Positions 46,922-54,841 of a stretch of DNA of 64,000 nt are shown one piece after another. Made by a program: the position numbers and the translations under genes. Numbering within the stretch: position 1 is the first letter of the stretch; each line of letters begins with the position of its first letter. Source of the DNA: Occultella aeris (lineage in GTDB: Bacteria; Actinomycetota; Actinomycetes; Actinomycetales; Beutenbergiaceae); NCBI RefSeq assembly GCF_902703175.1, contig NZ_CACRYJ010000028.1, positions 1 to 64,000 on the forward strand, written 5' to 3'. The notes under the pieces are model-generated. The model saw only the letters and a program-made list of their open reading frames with translations. It was not told the DNA's origin and searched no databases.

Positions 46922-47986
46922 ATGTATACGAACATCGAGGGCGAGGCATCGGCAGTTCCGGCCTCGCGTCGTGGCGCACGCAGTACGGACGGCGCCATCG
47001 ACGTCGAGTTCCAGGGCTGGCTCGGCGACGACCTGCTCGACCTCGTCGACCGGTGGATCGTGTCCGCACGTCTGGCCGACGCGCTACGCGCATCCGACCT
47101 CACGGGCTACCACCTCGCACCCGTGCAGTTCACGAAACACCCCGACTGGGCTCTGATGAAGCACGAGTTCGAGTTGCCCGAGCGATGGGAGCGGCTCGTG
47201 CCGACCGGCGAGCGCCGCGACGGTGACGACTTCGCGACCGAGCCCGCCACGGGGCTGATGGCCAGCGGTCGCGCACTCGAACTGCTGCGCTCCTTCCGGC
47301 TCGAGCAGGCCGAACTCAGCGCCGTCACGGCGCCCGTCCACGGAAGCGACGCGGAGGCCGCCGCCGCCGAGGCCGAGCGGCTCGCCCGCGTGCGCGCGCT
47401 CGACGCCGAGAACCAGAAGGCGGCCACGATCGAACGTGCGGAGCGGCAGCGCGCCGCCGACGAGCACGCCGCTCGGCGCGAGGCCAGGATCGCCGAGGCG
47501 CTCGTGCGGCACCGGGTTGCGCACGGCGAGCCGGTCGAGCCCACCGGCGATCTCGACGTGATTCGCGCCGGCATCGGCAAGCCGCTCGAGGACGAGCGCG
47601 TCGCCGCGGTACTGGCACTCGCGTCGCTGCCGCTCGAGATCGAGGTGACCCGGGAGACGAAGCGGGAGCGACTCGAGACCCACGCGTCGCCGGATGAGGG
47701 ATTCGAGGCACGGTTCAAGAACGGCAGGCTCGAGCGCGTCGTGCTGTTCCCGCGCGGTCGCCGGGGCGCGCCCTACCCGCGCTCGCGCGACCTCATCCAC
47801 GGCTTCGACTTCTCCGCCGCGACGCCCTGGGACGTCGTCGAGGCGCTCGGCGAACCCGGGTACTCGAAGTGGGGTGCGCGCGGCACCCTCGAGTACGTCA
47901 TCGGACGGGACACGCTGCACCTCGGGTTCCTGCGCGACCTCGTCGACGCGATCGTGGTCCTGAGGAAGAAACAGCGCCGCGTCTAG
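46922..47986 (+). CDS. Unassigned three-part protein with central coiled coil
   Basis: 354 residues, not confidently recognised. Residues 25-135 form a compact alpha/beta domain (VEFQGWLGDDLLDL, RLADALRASDLTGYHLAPVQ, GRALELLRSFRLEQAEL). It recalls a domain seen in some polymorphic-toxin immunity proteins. Residues 142-200 are a charged Ala/Glu/Arg coiled coil. Residues 260-350 form a second alpha/beta domain (RFKNGRLERVVLFPRG, TPWDVVEALGEPGYSKWGAR, TLHLGFLRDLVDAIVVL). The latter has the look of small 'fold-change' immunity or sensor modules. No signal peptide or membrane helix. ATG 46922 is preferred to 46853. It stands alone between a transporter and DinB. Confidence 0.75.
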   Translation: MYTNIEGEASAVPASRRGARSTDGAIDVEFQGWLGDDLLDLVDRWIVSARLADALRASDLTGYHLAPVQFTKHPDWALMKHEFELPERWERLVPTGERRDGDDFATEPATGLMASGRALELLRSFRLEQAELSAVTAPVHGSDAEAAAAEAERLARVRALDAENQKAATIERAERQRAADEHAARREARIAEALVRHRVAHGEPVEPTGDLDVIRAGIGKPLEDERVAAVLALASLPLEIEVTRETKRERLETHASPDEGFEARFKNGRLERVVLFPRGRRGAPYPRSRDLIHGFDFSAATPWDVVEALGEPGYSKWGARGTLEYVIGRDTLHLGFLRDLVDAIVVLRKKQRRV

Positions 47987-47991
47987 AGCGA

Positions 47992-48015
47992 GGTTCCGGT
48001 GCCCGCACCGGAACC
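47992..48015. terminator. Bidirectional hairpin terminator
   Basis: GGTTCCGGTG and CACCGGAACC form a 10-bp stem with a CCCG loop in the 45-bp gap between converging genes. Confidence 0.65.
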
Positions 48016-48031
48016 AGCCCGTCGTCGCGCG

Positions 48032-48631
48032 CTACTGAGCTGCCTCCTCGTGTGCCGCTGCCTCCTGTGCCGCTGCCTCCACGCGGGCCTTGTACGTCGA
48101 CCACCACACCTGGTTGCCTTCCTCGGGAAGGTTCGAGACGCCGTCGCGCAGGCCCGCGGCGCCGTCGATCTGCTCGCGCACGATGTCCGCGTGACCTGCG
48201 TGCCGGGCGACCTCTGTGGCGACATGGACGAGGATGCGGCCGAGCGTGACCTGGCCGTGCTCGCCCCACCACGGCACCACGCCGGGTGCCTCGAGGTCGA
48301 GCGCCGCGATCGTTGCGGCGCCATGGGCGCGCACCCGGGCGAAGATGTCAAGGATCGAGGCCGTCGACTCCTGCGGCGTGGCCCACATGTCCGCGTTCGC
48401 CTCCGCGTCCTCGGCCATCCACGGCTGCGGGTCCGGGAACGGGAGCGCGAACACGCTGCCCAGGTAGTCCGCCTCCACGCCCGAGACATGCTTGACGAGG
48501 CCGAGCAGGTTGGTTCCGCTGGGGGTCAGCGGGCGGCGTAGGTCGTACTCACCCAGGCCCTCCAGCTTCCAGAGCAGCGCGTCGTTCTGCCCGTCGAGGT
48601 AATGCGCGAGTATCTCCTTCAAATCATCCAT
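48032..48631 (-). CDS. DinB-family (DUF664) protein
   Basis: 199-residue four-helix-bundle protein. It opens KEILAHYLDGQNDALLWKLE and contains NLLGLVKHVSGVEADYL (first metal histidine), then GRILVHVATEVARHAGHADI with the paired histidines typical of DinB/YfiT metal sites. Such proteins are often thiol transferases using mycothiol in actinobacteria; that activity is inference. The C-terminus (VEAAAQEAAAHEEAAQ) is encoded by imperfect 15-bp direct repeats. ATG 48631 is 6 nt after TAGCGT, a leaderless start. Confidence 0.9.
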   Translation of the reverse strand: MDDLKEILAHYLDGQNDALLWKLEGLGEYDLRRPLTPSGTNLLGLVKHVSGVEADYLGSVFALPFPDPQPWMAEDAEANADMWATPQESTASILDIFARVRAHGAATIAALDLEAPGVVPWWGEHGQVTLGRILVHVATEVARHAGHADIVREQIDGAAGLRDGVSNLPEEGNQVWWSTYKARVEAAAQEAAAHEEAAQ

Positions 48632-48637
48632 GCCCGA

Positions 48638-48643
48638 ACGCTA
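48638..48643 (-). promoter_or_regulatory. -10 box for the DinB gene
   Basis: TAGCGT lies 6 nt before ATG 48631, predicting leaderless transcription. Confidence 0.5.
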
Positions 48644-48719
48644 GCGCGGGCGCACGGCAGTTGCGCAGGCCCGGCTCGTACCGATCGCAGGGCCCGGGCG
48701 CTCCTGCGACACTGACGAG

Positions 48720-50153
48720 ATGAGCGATGCCACGCCGCCTGGAATCGACAGTGTCAACACCCTCCTCATCCTCGGCGCCTCGGGCGACCTCACGAACCGG
48801 CTCCTGCTGCCGGGTCTGGGCTCCCTCCTGGCCGCCGAACCGGAACGCCAGGTCCGGGTCGTGGGCGCCGACCTCGCCGACCTCTCCGAGCAGGACTGGG
48901 CAGCGCGCGTCCGGTCCGCCCTGAGCGGTGCCGGGGTGCCCGCCGCCGCCGCCGGGGTGATCGCCGACCAAGCCCGGTACGTCCGGACCGACGTCCTGGA
49001 CGCCGACGCGCTGGCCGGGCTGCTGGACTCCGTCGCCGGGCCGACCGTCCTCTACTTCGCGCTACCGCCGCGCATCTCGGTGCAGGTCTGTGAGCTGCTC
49101 GAGAGCCGCGGCGTCGACCCCGCCACCCGGCTCGCCCTGGAGAAGCCGTTCGGCACCGACCTCGCCTCGGCGGAAGCGCTGAACGTCCGGCTGCTCAAGG
49201 TCGTCGAGGAGAACCGGATCTTCCGGGTGGACCACTTCCTCGGCCTGAGCTCGGTGCTGAACCTCTTCGGCGTACGGTTCGCGAACCGGCTGCTGGCTCC
49301 GGTGTGGACGTCCGAGCACATCGAGAAGGTAGTCATCCGCTACGACGAGGACCTGGCCCTGGAGGGCCGGGCGGGCTACTACGACCGAGCCGGTGCCCTC
49401 GTGGACATGATCCAGTCCCATCTGCTGCAGGTGCTCGCGTTCTTCGCCATGGAGGCACCGGAGACGTTGGACGCGGAGCAGGTCCGCTCGCTCAAGGCGC
49501 AGGTGCTGCGAGCCACCAGGATCTGGGCCGACGATCCGGCCGGCTCGTCCCGGCGCGCCCGGTACACCGCGGGCACCATCGGAACGCGCCGGGTACCGGA
49601 CTACGTCGCCGAGGAGGGCGTAGATCCGGCCCTGGATACCGAGACCCTCGCCGAGATGATCGTCGAGATCGACAACGAGCGCTGGAGCGGAACGCCATTC
49701 GTGCTGCGTAGCGGCAAGGCCCTGGGCGAGGCCGTCAAGCAGATCGAGGTCTTCTTCCGCGAACCGGCCCACGTGCCCTCCGGCCTGCACGGCACTGGCC
49801 ACCCGGACATGCTCGTGCTCGGTCTGAAGCCTGCCGAGATGCTCATCTCGATGTCCGTCAACGCCGAGGGCGACCCGTTCGACCTCGAGCAGAAGGACCT
49901 TCGCGCGACCCTCGGCGCGTCCCGGATGCTGCCGTACGGCGAGGTCCTGGACCGCATGCTCGACGGCGATCCGATGCTCTCGATCCGCGGCGACGTCGCG
50001 GAGGACTGCTGGCGGATCGTGGCCCCGGTCCTGGCCGCGTGGCGGGCCGACGAGGTACCGATGCAGGACTACCCCGCCGGGTCCGCGGGGCCCGAGGGCT
50101 GGGGCGCCGTGCCGGGCGTCAGCGACCGAACCGCGCCAGGACCCGTCCGGTGA
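48720..50153 (+). CDS. zwf: Glucose-6-phosphate 1-dehydrogenase, divergent type
   Basis: 477 residues, the normal Zwf length. The NADP-binding loop LILGASGDLTNRLLLPGL (15-32) and EKPFGTDL (141-148) are clear. In the active-site signature, canonical DHYLGKE reads DHFLGLS (171-177), so D171-H172 remain but the phosphate-binding lysine is leucine. GYYDRAGALVDMIQSHLLQ keeps the catalytic-type H234 but replaces the usual GALRDM arginine and the QNH asparagine. It is therefore a paralogue whose substrate may not be glucose-6-phosphate. No pentose-phosphate partners (opcA, tal, gnd) lie nearby. Its 3' end overlaps the converging methyltransferase gene by 35 bp. Confidence 0.85.
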   Translation: MSDATPPGIDSVNTLLILGASGDLTNRLLLPGLGSLLAAEPERQVRVVGADLADLSEQDWAARVRSALSGAGVPAAAAGVIADQARYVRTDVLDADALAGLLDSVAGPTVLYFALPPRISVQVCELLESRGVDPATRLALEKPFGTDLASAEALNVRLLKVVEENRIFRVDHFLGLSSVLNLFGVRFANRLLAPVWTSEHIEKVVIRYDEDLALEGRAGYYDRAGALVDMIQSHLLQVLAFFAMEAPETLDAEQVRSLKAQVLRATRIWADDPAGSSRRARYTAGTIGTRRVPDYVAEEGVDPALDTETLAEMIVEIDNERWSGTPFVLRSGKALGEAVKQIEVFFREPAHVPSGLHGTGHPDMLVLGLKPAEMLISMSVNAEGDPFDLEQKDLRATLGASRMLPYGEVLDRMLDGDPMLSIRGDVAEDCWRIVAPVLAAWRADEVPMQDYPAGSAGPEGWGAVPGVSDRTAPGPVR

Positions 50154-51231
50154 CGTCGCGCAGCGCTCGCAGCGGGCGGGTCACCCGCCACGAGGTCGAC
50201 GCGTGCAGGGCATCGAGCTCCTCTTCCAGCTGAGTCACCCGCGCCGAGACCGACGCACGTGTCTGTGCGAGTTCCGTGCGCAGGTCCGCCCGCTCCTCGA
50301 GCAACGCCGACCGCTCCCCCCGCAGCCCATCCGCCTCGGTTGCGGTCAGGCCCCCGCAACCGATCAGCACCTCGTCGCGGACGCGAAGGAGTTGGGCGAG
50401 CCGGTCCCGCGCGGCGGGTGGCGTCGCGGCGGCTTCCAGGGTGACGAAGAACTCGAAGCCGAGTGACTGCCCGCCGAGCACCTGGACGAACGGCTGATAG
50501 CCGAGATCCCGGAGGTCGTCGAGCAGGAACTCGAACGAGGCAGGCGTGAACCGCCACCGGTGAGTGTCGTGATAGACGTCCTGACGGTCGCCGTCGGCGA
50601 TGACCTTGGCCGCTCCCTCGAGGGCGGGCAACTGGAGTCCGATCGCCCCGGTCTGTCCCGGCCACCAGGCGACCTCCCCGTCGAGGGTGCACGCGTAGGC
50701 GGTGTGGTCGAGGAGGCTGCCGGGCGTGTGGAAGGTGGTCGGGCGCAGGTGCGCGTCGACGACCTGACCGAGCGTGGACGGCGGCTTGAAGTGGTCGAAG
50801 CACCAGCGTAGGTCCGGCACCACCAGGGCGAGGCGGCCGCCCGGGCGCAGCAGCGCGGCGCAGTCGTTGAGAAAGCCGATCAGGTCGACCGTGTGCTCGA
50901 TGAAGTTGGACGCGATGACGTAGTCGTACGTGCCTGGGGCATCCACCACGTCGGCGAGGCTGCCGCCGGACCAGAGGTGGTCGACCACCTCGATCCGCTC
51001 GATGAGTGCCTCGTCGAGCCCATAGCCGCGGTACTTGGCGATGAGTTCCTCGCGCGGCGCGTGGTCGATCACGCGAACGTCAAACCCGGAGCTCTTCGGC
51101 ACGAGCGGGTTGTAGGACGGGCCGATCTCAAGACCGCGGCCAGCGAGGTCCACACCCGCGAGCGCAGTCTGCGTGCGCAGGTCGGCGGGTGGAGGTTCCC
51201 TGGCGGCGGCAGTGTCGGCCATGGCACTCAT
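50119..51231 (-). CDS. Class I SAM-dependent methyltransferase with C-terminal coiled coil
   Basis: 370 residues. The methyltransferase domain (about 25-260) has motif I GLEIGPSYNP (33-42), VIASNFIEHTVDLIGFLND (motif IV region) and LLRPGGRLALVVPD. This resembles methyltransferases from surface-polysaccharide clusters. A coiled coil (about 300-345) is followed by STSWRVTRPLRALRDVTGRV, a tail common in actinobacterial glycan enzymes, perhaps for membrane or complex association. No glycosyltransferases are adjacent. ATG 51231 overlaps the TGA of an MFS-like remnant (ATGA); a second ATG lies 9 nt further in. Confidence 0.87.
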   Translation of the reverse strand: MSAMADTAAAREPPPADLRTQTALAGVDLAGRGLEIGPSYNPLVPKSSGFDVRVIDHAPREELIAKYRGYGLDEALIERIEVVDHLWSGGSLADVVDAPGTYDYVIASNFIEHTVDLIGFLNDCAALLRPGGRLALVVPDLRWCFDHFKPPSTLGQVVDAHLRPTTFHTPGSLLDHTAYACTLDGEVAWWPGQTGAIGLQLPALEGAAKVIADGDRQDVYHDTHRWRFTPASFEFLLDDLRDLGYQPFVQVLGGQSLGFEFFVTLEAAATPPAARDRLAQLLRVRDEVLIGCGGLTATEADGLRGERSALLEERADLRTELAQTRASVSARVTQLEEELDALHASTSWRVTRPLRALRDVTGRVLARFGR

Positions 51232-51425
51232 CCTGGCACTCGAGGCGTGGGATTCTCGTACCTTCCGATCGCGGGTCCGTGTCGGCTGCAGGCGCCTGCG
51301 ACGACGACCAGGAGGAACTCGACGCTGTAGATGTCCGCAAGTGGCCCGCAGACCGCCATGCCGAGCGGCATCGACACTGCCATCGTGGTCAGGGGCAGGT
51401 TGCCGCCGAGGCGGGCGACCGACTC
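51228..51425 (-). pseudogene. C-terminal remnant of an MFS transporter
   Basis: In the gap after the first Gfo/Idh gene, one frame reads LGGNLPLTTMAVSMPLGMAV then CGPLADIYSVEFLLVVVAG. This is a classic stretch of the tenth to eleventh helices of drug-efflux-type MFS proteins. After about 40 residues it turns into unrelated polar sequence and stops at 51228. No start, ribosome site or remaining MFS body is present. The stop overlaps the methyltransferase ATG by 4 bp, so a short translated frame cannot be excluded. It looks like the scar of a deletion. Confidence 0.6.
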
Positions 51426-52470
51426 AGAGCCTGACCGGCAGACCCGCCTCGACAGACCGCTGCGCCGCCGTGACGATCGCGAGCGTGCGCGCCCCCACGG
51501 CGCCGTCGGGCTGCGGGGTTCGGCCGGTACGCACGGCGTCGAGGAACTCGCCGACCATCCGGGCGTCCAGGTCCGCTCCGAAGCCGGCCCAGACCTCGCC
51601 GTCGGCGTCGTAGCCGGCCACGTGCGCCGCGAAAGGGTCGATCCGCACCGACCCGGCGGTACCGTGCACCTCCAGGGTGAGCCCGCCCCAGTTCGGCGCG
51701 GACTCCGGGTGGCTCCACGAGCAGTCGATCGTGGCGATCACGCCGGAGGGGTACCGGATCGAGACCACGCCCCCGGTCTCCACGTCCACGCCGGCGTCGG
51801 CCCGCAGGATCCGGTTCGTCACGGCGTGCACCTCCTCGGCCCCTTCACCCAGCAGGGCGTCGATCAGGTCCGCGACGTGCACCACGTGGTCGAGGAGCGC
51901 ACCGCCGCCGGACCGGGCCGGGTCGGTGAACCAGGACCGTTGGGCGAGCGGCATCTTCCCGTTGTTGGTACCGAGGATCGAGTAGATGTCGCCGAGCTGA
52001 CCGGCGCGCACCCTCGCCACGAGGTCGGTGAAGACGCTCGCGAACCGCACCGGGTACGCCGTCATCAGGATCACGCCGGCCGCGTCCGCGGCGGCAAGCA
52101 TGGCCGCGGCGTCCGCGTCGGAGGTGGCCAGCGGCTTCTCGCAGAGCACGTGCGCGCCGGCGGCGCTCGCCTGTTCCGTCAGCGCACGGTGCGCGGTGTT
52201 CTCCGCACAGATGACGACGGCGTCCGGCGCTCTCGCGAGCAGCGTCGCCACGTCCTCGACGTAAGTGACGCCGTGTTCCGCGGCGAACGCCGCGCCGCGC
52301 ACGGTGCCCGGGTCGTAGGGCCCGGGGTCGGTGCCGAGCACCTCGACGCCCGGCGTGGCGGCGAGGATCCGCGCGTAGGAGGACGCGTGCGTGTGCGCGA
52401 AGGACAGGATGCCAACGGTGAGTGGCGCGGTCGTCGGGCTCATCGCGATCGGCCCGGGTGCGGTCGTCAT
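51424..52470 (-). CDS. Gfo/Idh/MocA-family oxidoreductase (second of operon)
   Basis: 348-residue NAD(P)-dependent sugar or cyclitol dehydrogenase-like protein. The Rossmann start is VGILSFAHTHASSYARIL, lacking a GxGxxG loop; HVLCEKPLAT and the dimerisation-sheet domain (about 130-348) are standard, with HVVHVADLIDALLG supplying the usual active-site histidines. ATG 52470 overlaps the stop of the paralogous upstream gene by 4 bp. The pair probably act on one sugar in successive steps, but no transporter or kinase is linked now. An MFS remnant downstream hints that a transporter was once part of the operon. Confidence 0.9.
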   Translation of the reverse strand: MTTAPGPIAMSPTTAPLTVGILSFAHTHASSYARILAATPGVEVLGTDPGPYDPGTVRGAAFAAEHGVTYVEDVATLLARAPDAVVICAENTAHRALTEQASAAGAHVLCEKPLATSDADAAAMLAAADAAGVILMTAYPVRFASVFTDLVARVRAGQLGDIYSILGTNNGKMPLAQRSWFTDPARSGGGALLDHVVHVADLIDALLGEGAEEVHAVTNRILRADAGVDVETGGVVSIRYPSGVIATIDCSWSHPESAPNWGGLTLEVHGTAGSVRIDPFAAHVAGYDADGEVWAGFGADLDARMVGEFLDAVRTGRTPQPDGAVGARTLAIVTAAQRSVEAGLPVRL

Positions 52471-53477
52471 CGCAGGCTCCCCTCGGTGCTCGGTTCCGTC
52501 GGTTCCGTGGGCAACTCCACGACTTCGCCGCTCGCCGCCGAGGCCAGCACCGCCTCGGCGATTGCCACGGCCCTGACGCCGTCGACGCCGCTCACGGATG
52601 CTTCTGCGCCCGTGCTGATGGCCGCCCAGAAGTCGGCGAGCTCGGCCGTGTACGGGCTCATCGAGGGGTTCGGCGCCGGAAGGTAGCCACCCGCGTTGGC
52701 CGGGCCACCGAGGTGGACCCGGGCGGAGTCGGCCCGAGCCATGTCGTACCGGAGCAGGCCGCCGTCCCCGGCGATCTCGAACGAGGACGTGAACGGCAGG
52801 CCGGGGTGCCCCCAGACGCCGTAGACATGGCTGATCGCACCGGAGCCGTGGGTGAGCGTCACCGCGGCGCTGGCGACGCGACCGCCGTCGCCGGCCCTCG
52901 CCGTCGACCGTGCGAACACCCGGGACACAGGCCCGGCGAGCCATTCGGCCTGGTCGAGGTCGTGGATCATCTGGTCGAGCACGATCCCGCCGGACCGTGC
53001 TTCGTCGAAGAACCAGTCCGCCTTCGGCGCCGCGCTCATCCGGCGGAACCGGGCTACCGCGACCGTGCCGATCCGCCCGGCGCGGATCGCGGCGCGGGCG
53101 GCGGCGTACTCGGGGAAGTAACGCACCACGTGGGCGGGGAACAGCCGCACCCCTGCCGCCTCGGCGGCCTCGACGACCGCAGTCGCCTCGGCGGAGGTAC
53201 GCGCGAGCGGCTTCTCGCAGACCACGTGCTTGCCCGCACCGATCGCGGCGAGGGCCAGTTCGGCGTGGGTGGAGGTGGGGGTGACGATGTCCACCAGGTC
53301 CACCTGTGGCCACAGGTCCGCGAGGGTGTCCGCGGTGCGGAATCCGAACCGGTCGGCGAGGGCCTGCCCACCATGCTCGGAGTGCACCACGACGTCCGCG
53401 CCGAGGGCCTGCCAGCCGGCGGCGTGCACCCCCGAGATCCCGCCGGCACCGATGAGGCCGACGCGGGGCGCGCTCAC
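52467..53477 (-). CDS. Gfo/Idh/MocA-family oxidoreductase (first of operon)
   Basis: 336 residues with a canonical dinucleotide loop, VGLIGAGGISGVHAAGW, then HVVCEKPLART (catalytic lysine motif) and DQMIHDLDQAEWLAG in the C-terminal domain. Substrate is probably an inositol, glucose-type sugar or derivative, not decidable here. GTG 53477 overlaps the stop of a 31-codon leader frame (GTGA), and its own stop overlaps the next gene (ATGA). The three are therefore read as one coupled operon from the promoter at 53576-53581. Confidence 0.92.
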   Translation of the reverse strand: MSAPRVGLIGAGGISGVHAAGWQALGADVVVHSEHGGQALADRFGFRTADTLADLWPQVDLVDIVTPTSTHAELALAAIGAGKHVVCEKPLARTSAEATAVVEAAEAAGVRLFPAHVVRYFPEYAAARAAIRAGRIGTVAVARFRRMSAAPKADWFFDEARSGGIVLDQMIHDLDQAEWLAGPVSRVFARSTARAGDGGRVASAAVTLTHGSGAISHVYGVWGHPGLPFTSSFEIAGDGGLLRYDMARADSARVHLGGPANAGGYLPAPNPSMSPYTAELADFWAAISTGAEASVSGVDGVRAVAIAEAVLASAASGEVVELPTEPTEPSTEGSLR

Positions 53478-53569
53478 GCCTTCCTCACTGCGGGCACGCG
53501 GCCGATCAGGTGGGCGGCGTCCCACGTGGACGCGGACAGGTCGAGCTGGGTCTGGCGCACGAGGCTCAC
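53474..53569 (-). CDS. 31-residue leader peptide candidate
   Basis: GTG 53569 opens a 31-codon frame (VSLVRQTQLDLSASTWDAAH, then LIGRVPAVRKA). It begins 6 nt after a TACGGT -10 box and ends in a GTGA overlap with the oxidoreductase start. Codon use is GC3-rich. It may be a coupling leader or the remnant of a longer gene. No family recognised. Confidence 0.4.
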   Translation of the reverse strand: MSLVRQTQLDLSASTWDAAHLIGRVPAVRKA

Positions 53570-53575
53570 GTAACT

Positions 53576-53581
53576 ACCGTA
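53576..53581 (-). promoter_or_regulatory. -10 box for the oxidoreductase operon
   Basis: TACGGT lies 6 nt before GTG 53569, the same geometry as other leaderless genes in the window. Confidence 0.45.
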
Positions 53582-53603
53582 TCGAACCGTGAGCGCCCGC
53601 GGG

Positions 53604-54014
53604 TCACTGGATGAGACAGAACGGGTGACCCGCCGGATCCAGGTAGACCCGGAAGCCGCCGTCCTTCGAGGGCTGGTGCTCGTGGCGCCGCGCACCGAGG
53701 GCGAGCACCGACGGTTCGGAGGCGTCGATGTTCACGACGGTGAGGTCGAGGTGGACCTGCTGGGGGTGGGCGCCTCCGGGCCAGGTCGGCGTGACCCAGT
53801 CCTCGATCCGCTGGAACGCGAGGGTCGGGCGCCCGTCCGGACGCTCCGGGCTCACCCCGCCGCCGGGCGGCACCAGGTTGACCCAGTCCCGGTCCGCGCC
53901 GGGCTCCATGGGCCAGCCGAGCAGCTCGGAGTAGAACCCGCCGAGCGCCAGCGCGTCGGGGCAGTCGAGGATGATCAGATCGAGGACCGGCTTCGCGATC
54001 GGTGCGTCAGTCAT
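53604..54014 (-). CDS. VOC-family (glyoxalase-like) protein
   Basis: 136 residues forming two beta-alpha-beta-beta-beta modules. It includes LDLIILDCPDALALGGFYSE and LLGWPM, HPQQVHLDLTVVNID (a metal-ligand-type histidine) and FRVYLDPAGHPFCLIQ at the C-terminus, the classic VOC ending. It could be a dioxygenase-, lyase- or resistance-type member. ATG 54014 is 7 nt after TACCTT. It is divergent from the GPP34 gene. Confidence 0.9.
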   Translation of the reverse strand: MTDAPIAKPVLDLIILDCPDALALGGFYSELLGWPMEPGADRDWVNLVPPGGGVSPERPDGRPTLAFQRIEDWVTPTWPGGAHPQQVHLDLTVVNIDASEPSVLALGARRHEHQPSKDGGFRVYLDPAGHPFCLIQ

Positions 54015-54021
54015 ACCGGCG

Positions 54022-54056
54022 AAGGTACCGGCGGCTCCGGACGGATCCCGTCCGGA
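54022..54056. promoter_or_regulatory. -10 box and overlapping palindrome between divergent genes
   Basis: On the minus strand TACCTT (54027-54022) is 7 nt from the VOC start. Just upstream, TCCGGACGG (54036-54044) and CCGTCCGGA (54048-54056) form a 21-bp palindrome. It covers the position of the -35 region and so is well placed for a repressor. Confidence 0.5.
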
Positions 54057-54140
54057 TGCGTCGCACCATCTCCCCTGCAGGACGGATGCGCACCTGCGGC
54101 GGTCATGGTCGACTGGAAGGCATCGACAAGGGAGGAATCG

Positions 54141-54809
54141 ATGAGTCACACCCTCGCCGAGGAGTACCTGCTCCTGATTCTCGACGACGAGTCCGGCAAG
54201 CCGCTGCTCGACGCGAGCAGCCTGCACACGGCCATCGCCGCGGCAGCGCTGACGGACCTCGTGTACGACGGTGCCCTGGAGATCACCGAGTCGGACGGGC
54301 CCGTGAAGAAGGGCCGGTTCGCGCGGACCGGGCGAGCCGAGCCGACCGACCCGCTGCGTCTGGAGATCCTCGAGAAGGCCCACGGTCGCAAGCCCAAGGA
54401 TGCCGTCTCGGCCATCGGTGGGATGTTCTCCTGGTCCGACCGGGCCAAGACGCTCAAGGAGCAGCTGCTCGAGCGGCTCGCCGGTGAGGGCGTCCTGGAG
54501 CAGCAGGAGAGCAAGATCCTGGGCATCTTCACGAGCACCCGATGGACGCCGGGTGAGGTCGACGTCGAACGCGAGATCCGCGATCGGGTCCGCGCGGTTC
54601 TCGTCGACGGCGCCGAGCCGGACCGGCACACCGCCACCCTGATCTCGCTGCTGCAGGCCACCAGGGTGGTGCGCAAGGTGTTCCCGGACGCCGACCGCAC
54701 GGTCATCGACCAGCGGGCCAAGAACATCGCGGCCAGCGACTGGGCTGGGACCGCGGTCCGCCAGGTCATCGACGAGGCCACCGCCGTGATGGTCACGACC
54801 TACACCTGA
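54141..54809 (+). CDS. GPP34/GOLPH3-family phosphoprotein-like protein
   Basis: 222-residue helical protein. It opens LAEEYLLLILDDESGKPLLD, then TAIAAAALTDLVYDGALEIT, the hallmark start of the GPP34 family, and ends in the usual helical hairpin (AKNIAASDWAGTAVRQVIDE). Eukaryotic GOLPH3 binds phosphoinositides in the Golgi; the bacterial members are uncharacterised and common in actinobacteria. The conserved hydrophobic hairpin near residue 145 may contact membrane. GGGAGGAATCG precedes ATG 54141. Confidence 0.92.
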   Translation: MSHTLAEEYLLLILDDESGKPLLDASSLHTAIAAAALTDLVYDGALEITESDGPVKKGRFARTGRAEPTDPLRLEILEKAHGRKPKDAVSAIGGMFSWSDRAKTLKEQLLERLAGEGVLEQQESKILGIFTSTRWTPGEVDVEREIRDRVRAVLVDGAEPDRHTATLISLLQATRVVRKVFPDADRTVIDQRAKNIAASDWAGTAVRQVIDEATAVMVTTYT

Positions 54810-54841
54810 GCCCCGGATCCGCTGGGATCGGTAGCATCAGG

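Noticed and set aside
48034-48082. Imperfect 15-bp direct repeats
   Set aside because: They lie inside the DinB gene and encode its Ala/Glu-rich tail; they are a codon-level expansion, not a CRISPR or regulatory repeat.
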